Positions 35,381 to 43,993 of a stretch of DNA of 64,000 nucleotides are shown in pieces (the first letter of the stretch is position 1; each line of letters opens with the position of its first letter). Source of the stretch: Virgisporangium aliadipatigenens (GTDB taxonomy: Bacteria > Actinomycetota > Actinomycetes > Mycobacteriales > Micromonosporaceae); assembly GCF_016863615.1 (NCBI RefSeq), contig NZ_BOPF01000029.1, forward strand, positions 1-64,000, in the 5' to 3' direction. The translations under genes were made by a program, and so were the position numbers. The notes beneath the pieces are model-generated. The model was not told the origin of the DNA, ran no database searches, and saw only the letters and a list, made by a program, of their open reading frames with translations.

Positions 35381-37128
35381 CGTGGCGTCCTTCCGGTGGG
35401 CGCGGCGGTTCGGTGCAGGACCACGGCGCCGCCGATGAGCAGCCGGATCAGTCCGAACCCGGCGAGCACGACGGCGGTCAGCACGGTGCAGTAGGCGAAG
35501 GCGACCCCGTAGCGACCCGTGTTGGCGGCGCTGAGGATCTGCGAGGTGATGATCTTCGTGTTCGGGGTGACCAGGAGGATCACCGTCGAGATCGAGGTCA
35601 TGCTGCGGGCGAAGCTGTAGCTGAGGCCGGTCAGCAGCGCGGGCCGGATCAGCGGCACGACCACCCGGCGGAAGGTGCGCACGGAGCCGGCGCCCAGGTT
35701 CATCGACGCCTCCTCCAGACCGGGGTCGAGCTGCGTCAGGGCGGCTCCGCCGGTGCGCAGGCCGGCCGGCACGCTGCGGGTGATGTAGGCCAGCACGATG
35801 GCGAGCGAACCGCCGGCTATCGCCGTTCCACCGACAAGGCCGGGAAGGACGAGCAGGTCACCGACGTAACGGTCCGGTCGGTAGGCGAGGAGATATCCGA
35901 TGCCGAGAACCGTGCCCGGTACGGCCACGCCCAGCGTGCCGGCGAAGTCCAACCAGCCGGCGGCACGGCGCAGCCGGCGGGTCACCAGCCAGGCGATGAG
36001 GAGCCCGAAGAGCCCGGCGACCGGGGTCGCGACGGCGGCCAGCAGCGTGGTGTCCCGCAGCGCCTCCCGGCCGGCGCCCAGCACCACCTCCCGGAAGTGT
36101 TGCAGCGTAAGGGTGTTGTCGACGCCGAAGACCCGGGTGAGCGAACCGAGCAGCACGGTGCCGTACAGGCTCACCACGATCAGCGACACGAACACCGCCA
36201 GCGCGAGGATCGGCCACCGCGCCCAGCCGGTGATCAGGTGCACGGTGCCGGACGGCTTGCCGGTGATCGTGGTCCGGATCTTGCGGCCGAGCCAGTACCG
36301 CTGCGCCAGGAACAGCGCGACGGAGGGCACCAGCAGGATCAGGCTGTAGACGGCGGCGCTGGTCGTGTCGTACTCGCCGGTGACCGCGAGGTAGGCCCGG
36401 CTCGCCAGCACGGTGTAGTCGCCGCCGAGCGCCAGCGGGTTCGCCAGGTCGGCGATGCCCTCCACGAACAGCAGCAGGAACGGCGCCGCCAGTCCGGGGG
36501 CGAGCAGCGGCAACTGCACGGTGCGGAAGATCTGCCAGCGGCTCGCGCCCATGTTCATCGCGGCCTCCTCCATCGCCGGATCCAGGCCGCGCATCATGCC
36601 CAGCATGCCGAGATAGGCGACCGGGAACAGCGACAGCGACAGCACGAGCACCAGACCGTCCAGGCCGTAGATGTCGTACTCGACGCCGAGCAGCCCGTGC
36701 GTCACCGCGCCCTGCCGTCCATAGAGGACGATCGCGGCGGTCGCCACGGCGAACGGCGGGCTGACGATCGGCAGCAGCGCCACCACGTGCAGGATCCGCT
36801 TGCCCGGCACGGCGAGGCGGGTCTGCACGAAGGCGAACAGGAACCCGATCGCGGTGCCGCAGGCCCCGACGAGCAGCCCGAGGACGAGCGTGTTGCGCAG
36901 GATCGCGAGATCGGTCGACGAGGTGACGAACTGCGCGTAGCGGGGCAGGGCGCTGCCCGACAGCGCGGTGGACAGCATCGCCGTCAGCGGCACGACGCTG
37001 CCGACGGCCACCAGCAGCACGCTCGCGACGAGCGCCACGGTCACGCCGACGTCGCGCGAGCGCCGGCGCGGCCGGTTGGACGGCGCGGTCTCGACCGGAG
37101 CGGGTGGGGGCGGAACGAGCATGGTCAC
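35377..37128 (-). CDS. Fused two-domain ABC importer permease (FbpB/AfuB type)
   Basis: This 583-residue permease has about 12 helices. It is two MetI-type domains in tandem, each with its own EAA loop (EEAAMNMGASRWQIFRTVQLPLL and EEASMNLGAGSVRTFRRVVVPLI). One such chain supplies the whole channel, as in ferric-ion importers. I chose the GTG at 37128 because GGGAG stands about seven bases upstream; the ATG two codons later is the alternative. A strong hairpin separates it from the binding-protein gene. Confidence 0.92.
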   Translation of the reverse strand: MTMLVPPPPAPVETAPSNRPRRRSRDVGVTVALVASVLLVAVGSVVPLTAMLSTALSGSALPRYAQFVTSSTDLAILRNTLVLGLLVGACGTAIGFLFAFVQTRLAVPGKRILHVVALLPIVSPPFAVATAAIVLYGRQGAVTHGLLGVEYDIYGLDGLVLVLSLSLFPVAYLGMLGMMRGLDPAMEEAAMNMGASRWQIFRTVQLPLLAPGLAAPFLLLFVEGIADLANPLALGGDYTVLASRAYLAVTGEYDTTSAAVYSLILLVPSVALFLAQRYWLGRKIRTTITGKPSGTVHLITGWARWPILALAVFVSLIVVSLYGTVLLGSLTRVFGVDNTLTLQHFREVVLGAGREALRDTTLLAAVATPVAGLFGLLIAWLVTRRLRRAAGWLDFAGTLGVAVPGTVLGIGYLLAYRPDRYVGDLLVLPGLVGGTAIAGGSLAIVLAYITRSVPAGLRTGGAALTQLDPGLEEASMNLGAGSVRTFRRVVVPLIRPALLTGLSYSFARSMTSISTVILLVTPNTKIITSQILSAANTGRYGVAFAYCTVLTAVVLAGFGLIRLLIGGAVVLHRTAAPTGRTPR

Positions 37129-37152
37129 GACGGGACTCCCGGGCTCGGGCGG

Positions 37153-37188
37153 GGCCGGTCGGCCGCCCGGCAAAGCGGCCGACCGGCC
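37153..37188 (-). promoter_or_regulatory. 14-bp perfect hairpin between binding-protein and permease genes
   Basis: GGCCGGTCGGCCGC, loop of 8 bases, GCGGCCGACCGGCC. It lies just after the stop of the binding-protein gene (37194) and before the permease start (37128), with no T-tract. Such hairpins commonly protect the upstream mRNA and reduce read-through, giving more binding protein than permease. Confidence 0.75.
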
Positions 37189-37193
37189 GGGGG

Positions 37194-38261
37194 TCAGGAC
37201 TTCGGGGCCTGGGCCACTTCGGCGTCGAAGCGTTTGGTGAGGTCCTTCTTCGCCCGTCCCGCCGCCGCCACGTCGTAGTCGACGAGCTTCACCGTGCGCA
37301 GGTCGACCGACTTCTCCGAGACCTTCGCCCGCGGATTCGTGGGAACCTGGTACGACTTCACCGACGGGCCGATCTCCTGCGCGGCCGGCGTCAGCGCCCA
37401 GTCGACGTACCTGCGGGCGCTCGTGGAGTTGTGCGCACCGCGCACCAGCGCCACTCCGCCGACCTCGTATCCGGTGCCCTCGGCGGGGAACGTAACGGTG
37501 AGGTCCTTGAATCCCTGTTCCTGGGTGGCCACGCAGTCGTGGGAGAAGATGACGCCCACGCCGACCTCCCCGCGGGCGGCCTGCTGGGCCGGTGCGATGC
37601 CGGACTTGCTGTACTGCAACACGTTCGGGTGCAGCCGTCGCATGTACTCCAGCGCCGCGCCGGCGTCGCCGCCGTGCAGGGCCACCTGCGACCACAGCAT
37701 CGTGTACGCGGTGCCGGAGGTGGAGGGGTGGGCGAGGCCGACGTTCTTGCCGAGGCCGGGGCTGAGCAGGTCCTGCCAGGACCGCGGGGCGGAAACCTTC
37801 TTCTCGGCGAGGATCCGGCTGTTGTTGCAGAAGCCGAGGACGCCGACGTAGACACCGGTCCAGGTGCCCGACGGATCCTTGTACCGGTCGGAGATCGCGG
37901 CGGCGTTGGCGGAGACGTACGGGTCGAGCAGGCCCTGCTCCCCGGCGGCGACGAAGCCGTCGGCGGGACCGCCGTGCCAGACGTCGAACTCCGGGTTCGC
38001 CTTGCCGGCCTGCAACCGGGCGACCGTCTCGCCGCTGGAGAGCCGCACGAACTCGGCCTCCACCCCGGTCGCCTCGGTGAACCGGTCGGTCATGGCCGCG
38101 CACCACTCCTCGGTCGCGCCGCAGGCGACCACGACCTTTCCCGCGTCCTTCGCGCCCCTGCCGCCGGCGTCGGAACGGGCGCAGCCCGCGGCGGCAGCGA
38201 GCGCGGCAACGGTCAGCAGTATCGACATGGCCCTGAACCGTGGGTGTGGCAGCGGTGCCAT
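37194..38261 (-). CDS. ABC importer substrate-binding lipoprotein (AfuA/FbpA type)
   Basis: This 355-residue lipoprotein has a signal peptide with Cys after LTVAALAAAAG and a mature domain of the family-1/ferric-binding type (VVVACGATEEWCAAMTDRF; FDVWHGGPADGFVAAGEQGLL). An ATG preceded by GGAGGAGG sets the start; an earlier ATG at 38330 lacks one. It delivers its ligand to the permease and ATPase genes downstream. Related proteins bind ferric ion, aminoethylphosphonate or hexose phosphates, and I cannot tell which applies here. A two-component system lies 109 bases upstream in the same direction. Confidence 0.88.
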   Translation of the reverse strand: MAPLPHPRFRAMSILLTVAALAAAAGCARSDAGGRGAKDAGKVVVACGATEEWCAAMTDRFTEATGVEAEFVRLSSGETVARLQAGKANPEFDVWHGGPADGFVAAGEQGLLDPYVSANAAAISDRYKDPSGTWTGVYVGVLGFCNNSRILAEKKVSAPRSWQDLLSPGLGKNVGLAHPSTSGTAYTMLWSQVALHGGDAGAALEYMRRLHPNVLQYSKSGIAPAQQAARGEVGVGVIFSHDCVATQEQGFKDLTVTFPAEGTGYEVGGVALVRGAHNSTSARRYVDWALTPAAQEIGPSVKSYQVPTNPRAKVSEKSVDLRTVKLVDYDVAAAGRAKKDLTKRFDAEVAQAPKS

Positions 38262-38370
38262 CGACTCGACCTCCTCCGGCGGGGACCCGCGCACCGGCGG
38301 GATGTCGCCAACGTAGGCCGCCCGGGACACCGCCGCGGTGACAGCGCGGTGGGCGCGGGTGACAGGGCTG

Positions 38371-39084
38371 TTACCGCTGCGGCGGCTCCGCCGGCTCGTC
38401 CTCCGGCTCGGGCGGCAGGTCCGGCATGACGTATCCCGCGCCGCGAATGGTCTGCACGTAGGCGGTGCCGTCGCGGTCGCCGGAGAGCCGCGAGCGCAGC
38501 CGGTACACCGTCGACTTAACCACGTCCCGCCCGCCGATGATCTCCGTGCTGCCCCAGACCGCGCGCAGCAGGTCCTGCCACGACTGCGGGTTGCCGCGGT
38601 GCACCGCCAACTGCAGCAGCAGCTTGAACTCGGTGTACGGCAGTTCCAGGCGCAGGCCGGCCAGGGTCGCCGAACGGGCGCCCGGGTTGATCACCAGCCG
38701 GCCGACGCGCAGCACGGTGCCGGTCTCCCGACGCCGCACCAGCGCCGCCGCGCGCAGCGCGACCTCGCGCGGGTGGAACGGCTTGGTGACGTAGTCGTCG
38801 GCGCCCCGTTCCAGCCCGGCGATCACGTCGTCGTGGTGGGCCAGTGCGGTCAACAGCATGATCGGCACGTCGGAACGCGCCCGGATGCGTTCGCACAGCG
38901 TCAACCCGTCGATCGTCGGCATGAGCACGTCGAGCACGACCAGATCGACCTCCCGCGAACGCAGCAGGTGCAGGGCGGTGGCGCCGTCGTGGGCGACCAG
39001 GACGCTGAAGCCCTGCGTCTCCAGCGCGTACCCGATGATCATCGTCATCTGGGGCTCGTCGTCGACCACCAACGCCGTGCTCAT
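38371..39084 (-). CDS. OmpR-family response regulator
   Basis: The protein has 237 residues. The receiver domain has acidic pocket VVDDE and phospho-acceptor D52 (VVLDVLMP), plus the KPF motif at the end. A winged-helix DNA-binding domain follows (LPYTEFKLLLQLAVHRGN; VVKSTVYRLRSRL; TIRGAGYVM). Its ATG overlaps the kinase stop by 4 bases. It probably controls the importer operon immediately downstream. Confidence 0.92.
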   Translation of the reverse strand: MSTALVVDDEPQMTMIIGYALETQGFSVLVAHDGATALHLLRSREVDLVVLDVLMPTIDGLTLCERIRARSDVPIMLLTALAHHDDVIAGLERGADDYVTKPFHPREVALRAAALVRRRETGTVLRVGRLVINPGARSATLAGLRLELPYTEFKLLLQLAVHRGNPQSWQDLLRAVWGSTEIIGGRDVVKSTVYRLRSRLSGDRDGTAYVQTIRGAGYVMPDLPPEPEDEPAEPPQR

Positions 39085-40028
39085 GGCGCGCTTCCCCCGT
39101 TCGCGGCCGGCAGGGTGAACAGGAACGTGGTGCCGCGCGCCGAGGCGGTGTCGACCATGATGGAACCGCCGTGCAGTTCGACGATCGTCTTCGTGATGAC
39201 CAGCCCGAGACCGGTGCCGTCCTCCAGCGGGCGGCCGGTGGCGAAGCGCCGGAACAACTGCCGGCGCTGCTCCCGGCTCATCCCCGCCCCGTCGTCGGTC
39301 ACGTACACCGCCACGCCGGTGTCGACCGCCATCACCCGCACGTCGATGCTGCCGCCGATCGTGGTGAACCGGCTGGCGTTGGAGACCAGGTTCGTCAGCG
39401 CCTGGGAGATCAGCAGCGGATCGGCGGGGATGCGCGGCGCCACCTGCGGTGTGTCCAACGTGATGTGCTGTCGCCGCTGGGCGCACAGCGGGCGCATGGC
39501 CGTCACGACGTCCCGGGCCAGCACGGACACGTCCGCCGGTTCGAGCCGCGGGTCGAAGAGCCCCGCCTCGATCTTCGCCTGGGTCAGCAGGCTCTCGCAC
39601 AGCGCCACCACGTTGGTGCACTGGTGCCCGATCACCTGCAGGAACCGCTCCTGCTGCGGCGTCAGCGGGCCGGGCGTGCGTTCCAGCAGCAGGTCGGCGG
39701 CGCCCTTGATCATGGTCAGCGGGGTGCGCAGCTCGTGGCCGAGCGCGGCCACCTGCTCCGCCCGCCGCTCCACCTGCTCCGCCAGGACGTCCAGCTCCGC
39801 CCGCTGCGCGCGGGTGACGTACCGCGTTCCCACAGAGGCTCCCACGACACCCGCGGACAGGGCGGCCGACGCGGCCGCGAGCGCCCACCAGCCGGCGACG
39901 GCGAAACCGGCGACGGCCGCGACGCCGGTCGCCGCCGCGCCCCATGCCACCGGGAGCGTCCGGGACACCACCCGGTCCGCCGGCGCACCCCGTCGATCCA
40001 CGGCACCGCCCTTCCCCGATGGGGGCAT
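39081..40028 (-). CDS. Membrane sensor histidine kinase
   Basis: This 315-residue kinase has two transmembrane helices with almost no extracellular loop (about 25-66), a dimerisation domain with phospho-acceptor H98 (ALGHELRTPLT), and an ATPase domain with N box (LTNLVSNASRF), G1 (VTDDGAGM) and G2 (DGTGLGLVI). The lack of an external sensor domain suggests that it senses within the membrane, or through a partner such as the adjacent importer. That is how some transporter-linked kinases work. Confidence 0.92.
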   Translation of the reverse strand: MPPSGKGGAVDRRGAPADRVVSRTLPVAWGAAATGVAAVAGFAVAGWWALAAASAALSAGVVGASVGTRYVTRAQRAELDVLAEQVERRAEQVAALGHELRTPLTMIKGAADLLLERTPGPLTPQQERFLQVIGHQCTNVVALCESLLTQAKIEAGLFDPRLEPADVSVLARDVVTAMRPLCAQRRQHITLDTPQVAPRIPADPLLISQALTNLVSNASRFTTIGGSIDVRVMAVDTGVAVYVTDDGAGMSREQRRQLFRRFATGRPLEDGTGLGLVITKTIVELHGGSIMVDTASARGTTFLFTLPAANGGSAP

Positions 40029-40038
40029 TTATAGCCGG

Positions 40039-40941
40039 TCAGGTCCTGCCGCGGAACGGCGCCAGCGTGGCGCGGATCGTCTCGGCGGCGCCCCAGTCGT
40101 CGTCGAACTGGGCCAGGACCGCCAGGTGCTGCCGAAGCTGCACGATCGGCATGCGGGTGCGCCAGTCCCGATCGAGGCCGGTCAGGTCGGCGTAGACGTC
40201 GAAGAACCGGCGCGCCTCCGGCGGCGGCACCGTGATCCACAGATGGGCCAGGTCGACCTCGGCCCACATGTACGACACCGCCGGATCGATCAGCGCGGCC
40301 CGCCCGTCCGCGGTGGCCAGCACGTTCTGGGCCCACAGGTCGCCGTGGGTCAGGCAGGCCGGCCGCTGCGGCAACAGGTCGGGCAGCCGGGCGCACAGGC
40401 GTTCCAGCGCGCTGCGGTCGGCGGGATCGAGCGCCGCCTCGACGCGCGGTTCGGCGAGCCAGCGCAGCAGCCGGTGCTCGGCGAAGAAGGCGAAGCCGTC
40501 GTCGTTCCACGTGTTGACCTGCCGGCGGCGGCCCAGCCAGTTGTCGCGGTGCCAGCCGAAACGGGGGTGCACGGTGCTCGTGTGCAGGCGGGCGAGCGCG
40601 TGGGCGAACCGCTCCCAGAAGGCCTCGCTCGGTGGGCGCGGGTGCAGCAGCGACAGCACGAGCAGTTCGTGGTTCGCCACGATCACCTCGGGGGTCGGCA
40701 GCCCGCCCAGGTCCCGCAGGGCGGCCAGCCCTTCGGCCTCGGCGACGAACGCGTCGGCGCTGTGCTGTGCCTCCGGGAGCGCCTCGGTCGCTGGGAATGC
40801 CTTGACGAAGACCGGCGGTGCGTTCTTGCGGACGGCTATGGCGGCGAGGGCGGCCAGTCCGCCGCTGACCGGTTCCACGGTGACGACGTCGTGGATCCCC
40901 GCGCGCGACAACCGGTCGGTCAGAAGTGCGGTCGCGGGCAT
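40039..40941 (-). CDS. Fructosamine kinase / aminoglycoside phosphotransferase-fold protein
   Basis: This 300-residue kinase-like protein has catalytic loop LTHGDLWAQNVL and metal-binding DPAVSYMWAEVDLAHL, matching the fructosamine-3-kinase family. These enzymes phosphorylate ketoamines on glycated proteins or small molecules so that the adduct decomposes. The N-terminal nucleotide loop is present (VFVKAFPA). It lies 10 bases after the kinase gene in the opposite transcription order: it is upstream of the two-component system and may share its transcript. GGAGGAG precedes the start. Confidence 0.85.
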   Translation of the reverse strand: MPATALLTDRLSRAGIHDVVTVEPVSGGLAALAAIAVRKNAPPVFVKAFPATEALPEAQHSADAFVAEAEGLAALRDLGGLPTPEVIVANHELLVLSLLHPRPPSEAFWERFAHALARLHTSTVHPRFGWHRDNWLGRRRQVNTWNDDGFAFFAEHRLLRWLAEPRVEAALDPADRSALERLCARLPDLLPQRPACLTHGDLWAQNVLATADGRAALIDPAVSYMWAEVDLAHLWITVPPPEARRFFDVYADLTGLDRDWRTRMPIVQLRQHLAVLAQFDDDWGAAETIRATLAPFRGRT

Positions 40942-41023
40942 CGGCGGTGGACTCCTCCGGTCGGGATCCTTCTTGCCGCTGCGGACCGCGCAGCGGGTTG
41001 GTCGCGAATCCTAGTATCGAGCG

Positions 41024-41212
41024 ATGCCCGGCAACGCGGTTTCGGCCCGGCTTTCGCGCGCGGAGGCGCTGCTGGAGGTCGGCCGGCCGCGAGGTCTCGG
41101 CCGTGCCGGGCGGCGAGGCGCACAGTCCCGGGGCGCCGGACGCGTGGTGGATGCACCCGGGACGACGCCCGCGCCCGGGTGCGGCTGGCCGGGCTGGCAC
41201 TGTGCGCGCTGA
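41024..41212 (+). pseudogene. Possible frame-shifted TPR-like remnant
   Basis: The 345-base interval 40942-41286 holds no convincing intact gene. One frame begins MPGNAVSARLSRAEALLEVGRP and another, slightly later, gives DDARARVRLAGLALCALTEE. Together these would resemble one tetratricopeptide-type helical pair, which suggests a short decayed gene. The evidence is weak, and the interval may simply be the promoter region of the two flanking genes. Confidence 0.2.
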
Positions 41213-41286
41213 CGGAGGAGACGAATCACCGCAGGCCAGCGGGACATTTGTCCTAGGGTCGGAACCCAACGGCTCCGGGGGTGGCA

Positions 41287-41628
41287 ATGCGGGAAGCGAT
41301 GTTGACGGCCGTCCAGACGCTGGTCGGCCTCATCGTGCGCGGGGAATACGACACGGCGGCCGCGGTCACCCGCGGGCGGCGACTCACCGCCGAGGAGATC
41401 CGGCAGGCGGTCACCGAACATCCCGGCACGCTCGTCAACCCGCCGGAGCACGTCTTCGACGAGATCGAGTTCGACACCGTCACCGGCTCGGAACCGCTTA
41501 CCTACTTCGCGGTGTGCCCATTGTGGGATGCCGATGGGGAGGAGTCGGACCTCAGCCTCGAAGTGGAACTGGAGGAGATCGGACCGGGCTTGTACGTTCC
41601 GATCATCGCCAACCTGCACGTCATGTGA
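41287..41628 (+). CDS. Small DUF7668-like hypothetical protein
   Basis: The product has 113 residues from the ATG at 41287; a GTG at 41281 is an alternative start. It is acidic and predicted cytoplasmic. Its layout is an N-terminal helix, RGRRLTAEEIRQAVTEHPGTLVNPP, and a beta-rich C-terminus (DLSLEVELEEIGPGLYVPIIANLHV). This recalls small actinobacterial proteins classed as DUF7668, of unknown function. It converges with the next gene. Confidence 0.6.
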   Translation: MREAMLTAVQTLVGLIVRGEYDTAAAVTRGRRLTAEEIRQAVTEHPGTLVNPPEHVFDEIEFDTVTGSEPLTYFAVCPLWDADGEESDLSLEVELEEIGPGLYVPIIANLHVM

Positions 41629-41629
41629 T

Positions 41630-42463
41630 TCACCTCTGCACGAACGGCCGCAGCAGACTGACGTACTGCCGATCCGCGATCTCCGTCCGCAGCAACCGCT
41701 CCCGGCCGATCAACGCGACGAACGGACAGTCGTCGTCCTCGCCCGGCATCTGCTTCTCGGCGAGCTTGCGACCGGTCGCGACCTCGTACAGCGTGAGCCG
41801 GTAGGTCGACAGGTGCAGCGGCACCGTCATCGGTTCCGGCTCGTCGAACTTGCAGTCGCGCACCTTGCCGCCGGTGTCGAGCAGGTCCACGCACGCCACC
41901 AGCTGCACGGCCGGCGCGTTCTCGCCCGTCCAGGCGGCGCGCTGCGCCTCCGACGCGTCGTCCGGCCCGAGGAACGCCGACCTGATGTAGCCGCCGGTGG
42001 AGACGCTCGGCACCAGGATGCTGATCGGGTGCGGGGCCGGGCCGGCGTGCGGCGGGGACTGCGGGTAGTACCAGCCCTTGCACACCTTTTCGAGATCGGC
42101 CGCGGAACTCACCGCCACGGTGCTGGCGCGCGGGCCGGTCCCGACCGGGGAGGCGGGCGCCGACGTGGCGATGCTCGGCGCGGGGGCGGCCGCCTCGGCG
42201 ACCTGCGTCGGCTCAGTGCCCGGCCGCGGAGCGCCCTTCTTGCCGGCCTCGACGGCGAGCACGACGGCGCCCACGCAGCCGAACAGCAGGACCGGAATGC
42301 ACGCCACCAGCACCCAGCGCAGCGCCGTGGAACCGCGCCGCGGCTCGGGCTGGGGCAACGGTGCGAACGCGTCGAACGTCGCGGCCGCGGGGAGCGGCGG
42401 CTGAGCCGCGGGAGGCAAGGCCGGAGTGTCCCCGTCGGGGCGCGCGAATTCGTCGTGGCTCAT
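41630..42463 (-). CDS. Single-pass membrane protein related to the 22835-23464 lipoprotein
   Basis: The product has 277 residues: a Pro/Ala-rich cytoplasmic N-terminus (about 1-48), one transmembrane helix (about 50-75), a low-complexity linker and an extracellular domain. The domain begins VCKGWYYP and ends YVSLLRPFVQR. Its C-terminal part aligns with the lipoprotein encoded at 22835-23464, including VATGRKLAEKQ and the final PFVQ. Two anchoring modes for one extracellular domain suggest a lineage-specific family. I chose the ATG at 42463 after GGGGGA. Function is unknown. Confidence 0.7.
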   Translation of the reverse strand: MSHDEFARPDGDTPALPPAAQPPLPAAATFDAFAPLPQPEPRRGSTALRWVLVACIPVLLFGCVGAVVLAVEAGKKGAPRPGTEPTQVAEAAAPAPSIATSAPASPVGTGPRASTVAVSSAADLEKVCKGWYYPQSPPHAGPAPHPISILVPSVSTGGYIRSAFLGPDDASEAQRAAWTGENAPAVQLVACVDLLDTGGKVRDCKFDEPEPMTVPLHLSTYRLTLYEVATGRKLAEKQMPGEDDDCPFVALIGRERLLRTEIADRQYVSLLRPFVQR

Positions 42464-42523
42464 CGATCGTTCCCCCATGGCTGAGCGCGAATGCGTGCTG
42501 CACTGTAAAGCGCATCCGGATAG

Positions 42524-42556
42524 CCGCCGCCCCGCGCACGCGGCGCGGGGCGGCGG
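42524..42556 (-). terminator. Terminator hairpin after the beta-propeller gene
   Basis: A perfect 14-bp stem (CCGCCGCCCCGCGC / GCGCGGGGCGGCGG) with a 5-base loop begins 10 bases past the stop of the propeller gene. No T-tract follows, as is common for actinobacterial terminators. Confidence 0.8.
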
Positions 42557-42565
42557 CCGGATCGG

Positions 42566-43792
42566 TCAGGAGACCCTGGTGCGGAACACGTCGAACTCGC
42601 CGTTCGTGTCTCCCGGCACGAGCGTCGCGCTCTCCGTCTCCGACGCCACGTACCGCCCGTCGTCGGAGATGTCGGCCGTCTCCGAGCCGTAGAACGCGTC
42701 GTCCGGCGGCGTGACGGCGACGCTGTTGCGCCCGGTGAGCCGGTCGAACAGGAAGAACGACACGGGCGCCGACGGCGTCTGCGCGACGAGTTCCCGCGAG
42801 GAGGAGTAGTAGACGACGTACCGGCCGTCGCCGCTGATCCGCGGGGTGAGCGACACCCCGGACGCGGGCCGGCCGGCGGTGTTCACCGACGCGACGGAGG
42901 TCGTGCCGGTGGCCCGTTCCCACAGCAGCACATCGCTGTCGTGCTCCCCGCGGTTCTTGCTGTAGGCGATCCAGTTGCCGTCGCCGCTGATCGCCGGTGC
43001 GCCGACGCCGTCGACCGACGCCGCGGAGACGGGTGTCGTGGTACCGGCCCAGCGGTCGCGGACGACGACCCGGCCGTCGACGGAGCCTCCGAGGACGGAC
43101 GAGCGGGTGCGGAAGGCGATGTACCGGCCGTTGTCGCTGATCGTCGGTGATTCCGAGTCGCCGGCCGTGGTGGTGTACGGATAGGCCGGGTCGATCGACA
43201 CGACCGACAGCGACCGGACCAGGTTGTCCCACAGGTAGACGTCGCGGCTGCCGTTGCGGTCCTGGGGCAGCGCGTCACTGGTGGAGGTGAACACGACGTA
43301 CCGGCCGTCGGCGCTGAGGTCGGGTCCGTCGAACCAGTAGGAGTTCGGGCCGACGCGGGTGGTCGTGCCGGTGCCGCGGTCGCGCAGGTAGGTGCCGCCC
43401 GTGGTGCCCGCCGTCACCGCCGCGGACGACGTGAACGCCACGTACCTGCCGTCGGCGCTGACCCGCGGCAGGTTGGAGTCGCCGTACGGCACGGCGTTGC
43501 CGTCCGGCCCGACGCTGATCAGCTCGGTGGTGCCGGTGGCCGTGTCGCGCAGGTACACGTCGTCGGCGTAGTTGGTGTCGGCGGGTGCGAGCCTGCTCTC
43601 CGAGCTGAAGACGACGTAGCGGCCGTCGGCGCTGATCGCCGGTTCGCGGGAATCGTCGTCGCCCTCGGTGCCGTCGGTGCCGACGGACACCCGGATCACC
43701 GCGCCGATCTCGTCGGCGTGCGCGGGTGTCGCCGCGACCAGTGTGACGACGGCGCCGAGTACCGCGCCCGCGTATCGTGCGGTCGTTCGCAA
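42566..43792 (-). CDS. Secreted TolB/PD40-like beta-propeller protein
   Basis: This exported protein has about 408 residues and eight or so repeats of the form ISADGRYVxFxS (for example SADGRYVVFSSES, SADGRYVAFTSSA, SDNGRYIAFRTRS), the PD40/TolB propeller blade. The signal peptide is RTTARYAGAVLGAVVTLV-ATPAHA. I chose a TTG start at 43792 because GGGGAGG lies six bases upstream; a GTG at 43810 overlaps that site. There is no catalytic domain. Such proteins probably bind other proteins or surfaces. Confidence 0.82.
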   Translation of the reverse strand: MRTTARYAGAVLGAVVTLVAATPAHADEIGAVIRVSVGTDGTEGDDDSREPAISADGRYVVFSSESRLAPADTNYADDVYLRDTATGTTELISVGPDGNAVPYGDSNLPRVSADGRYVAFTSSAAVTAGTTGGTYLRDRGTGTTTRVGPNSYWFDGPDLSADGRYVVFTSTSDALPQDRNGSRDVYLWDNLVRSLSVVSIDPAYPYTTTAGDSESPTISDNGRYIAFRTRSSVLGGSVDGRVVVRDRWAGTTTPVSAASVDGVGAPAISGDGNWIAYSKNRGEHDSDVLLWERATGTTSVASVNTAGRPASGVSLTPRISGDGRYVVYYSSSRELVAQTPSAPVSFFLFDRLTGRNSVAVTPPDDAFYGSETADISDDGRYVASETESATLVPGDTNGEFDVFRTRVS

Positions 43793-43993
43793 GAAAAGCC
43801 TCCCCGTGACGTGTGTCGATGCCCGCGCAATGATGCCGCATGATCGAAAGCTGGTCGACACAAATCCGGTCGCGGCGGCATCGATCGCACTGGCAAGCCC
43901 TGAGTCAGGAATTTGACACAGGTAAATGTGATCAGGCTCTAGCATCGTCGCCGACGGCTCACGGAGAGTCGTCGATCGATGCCTGGAGGTGCA

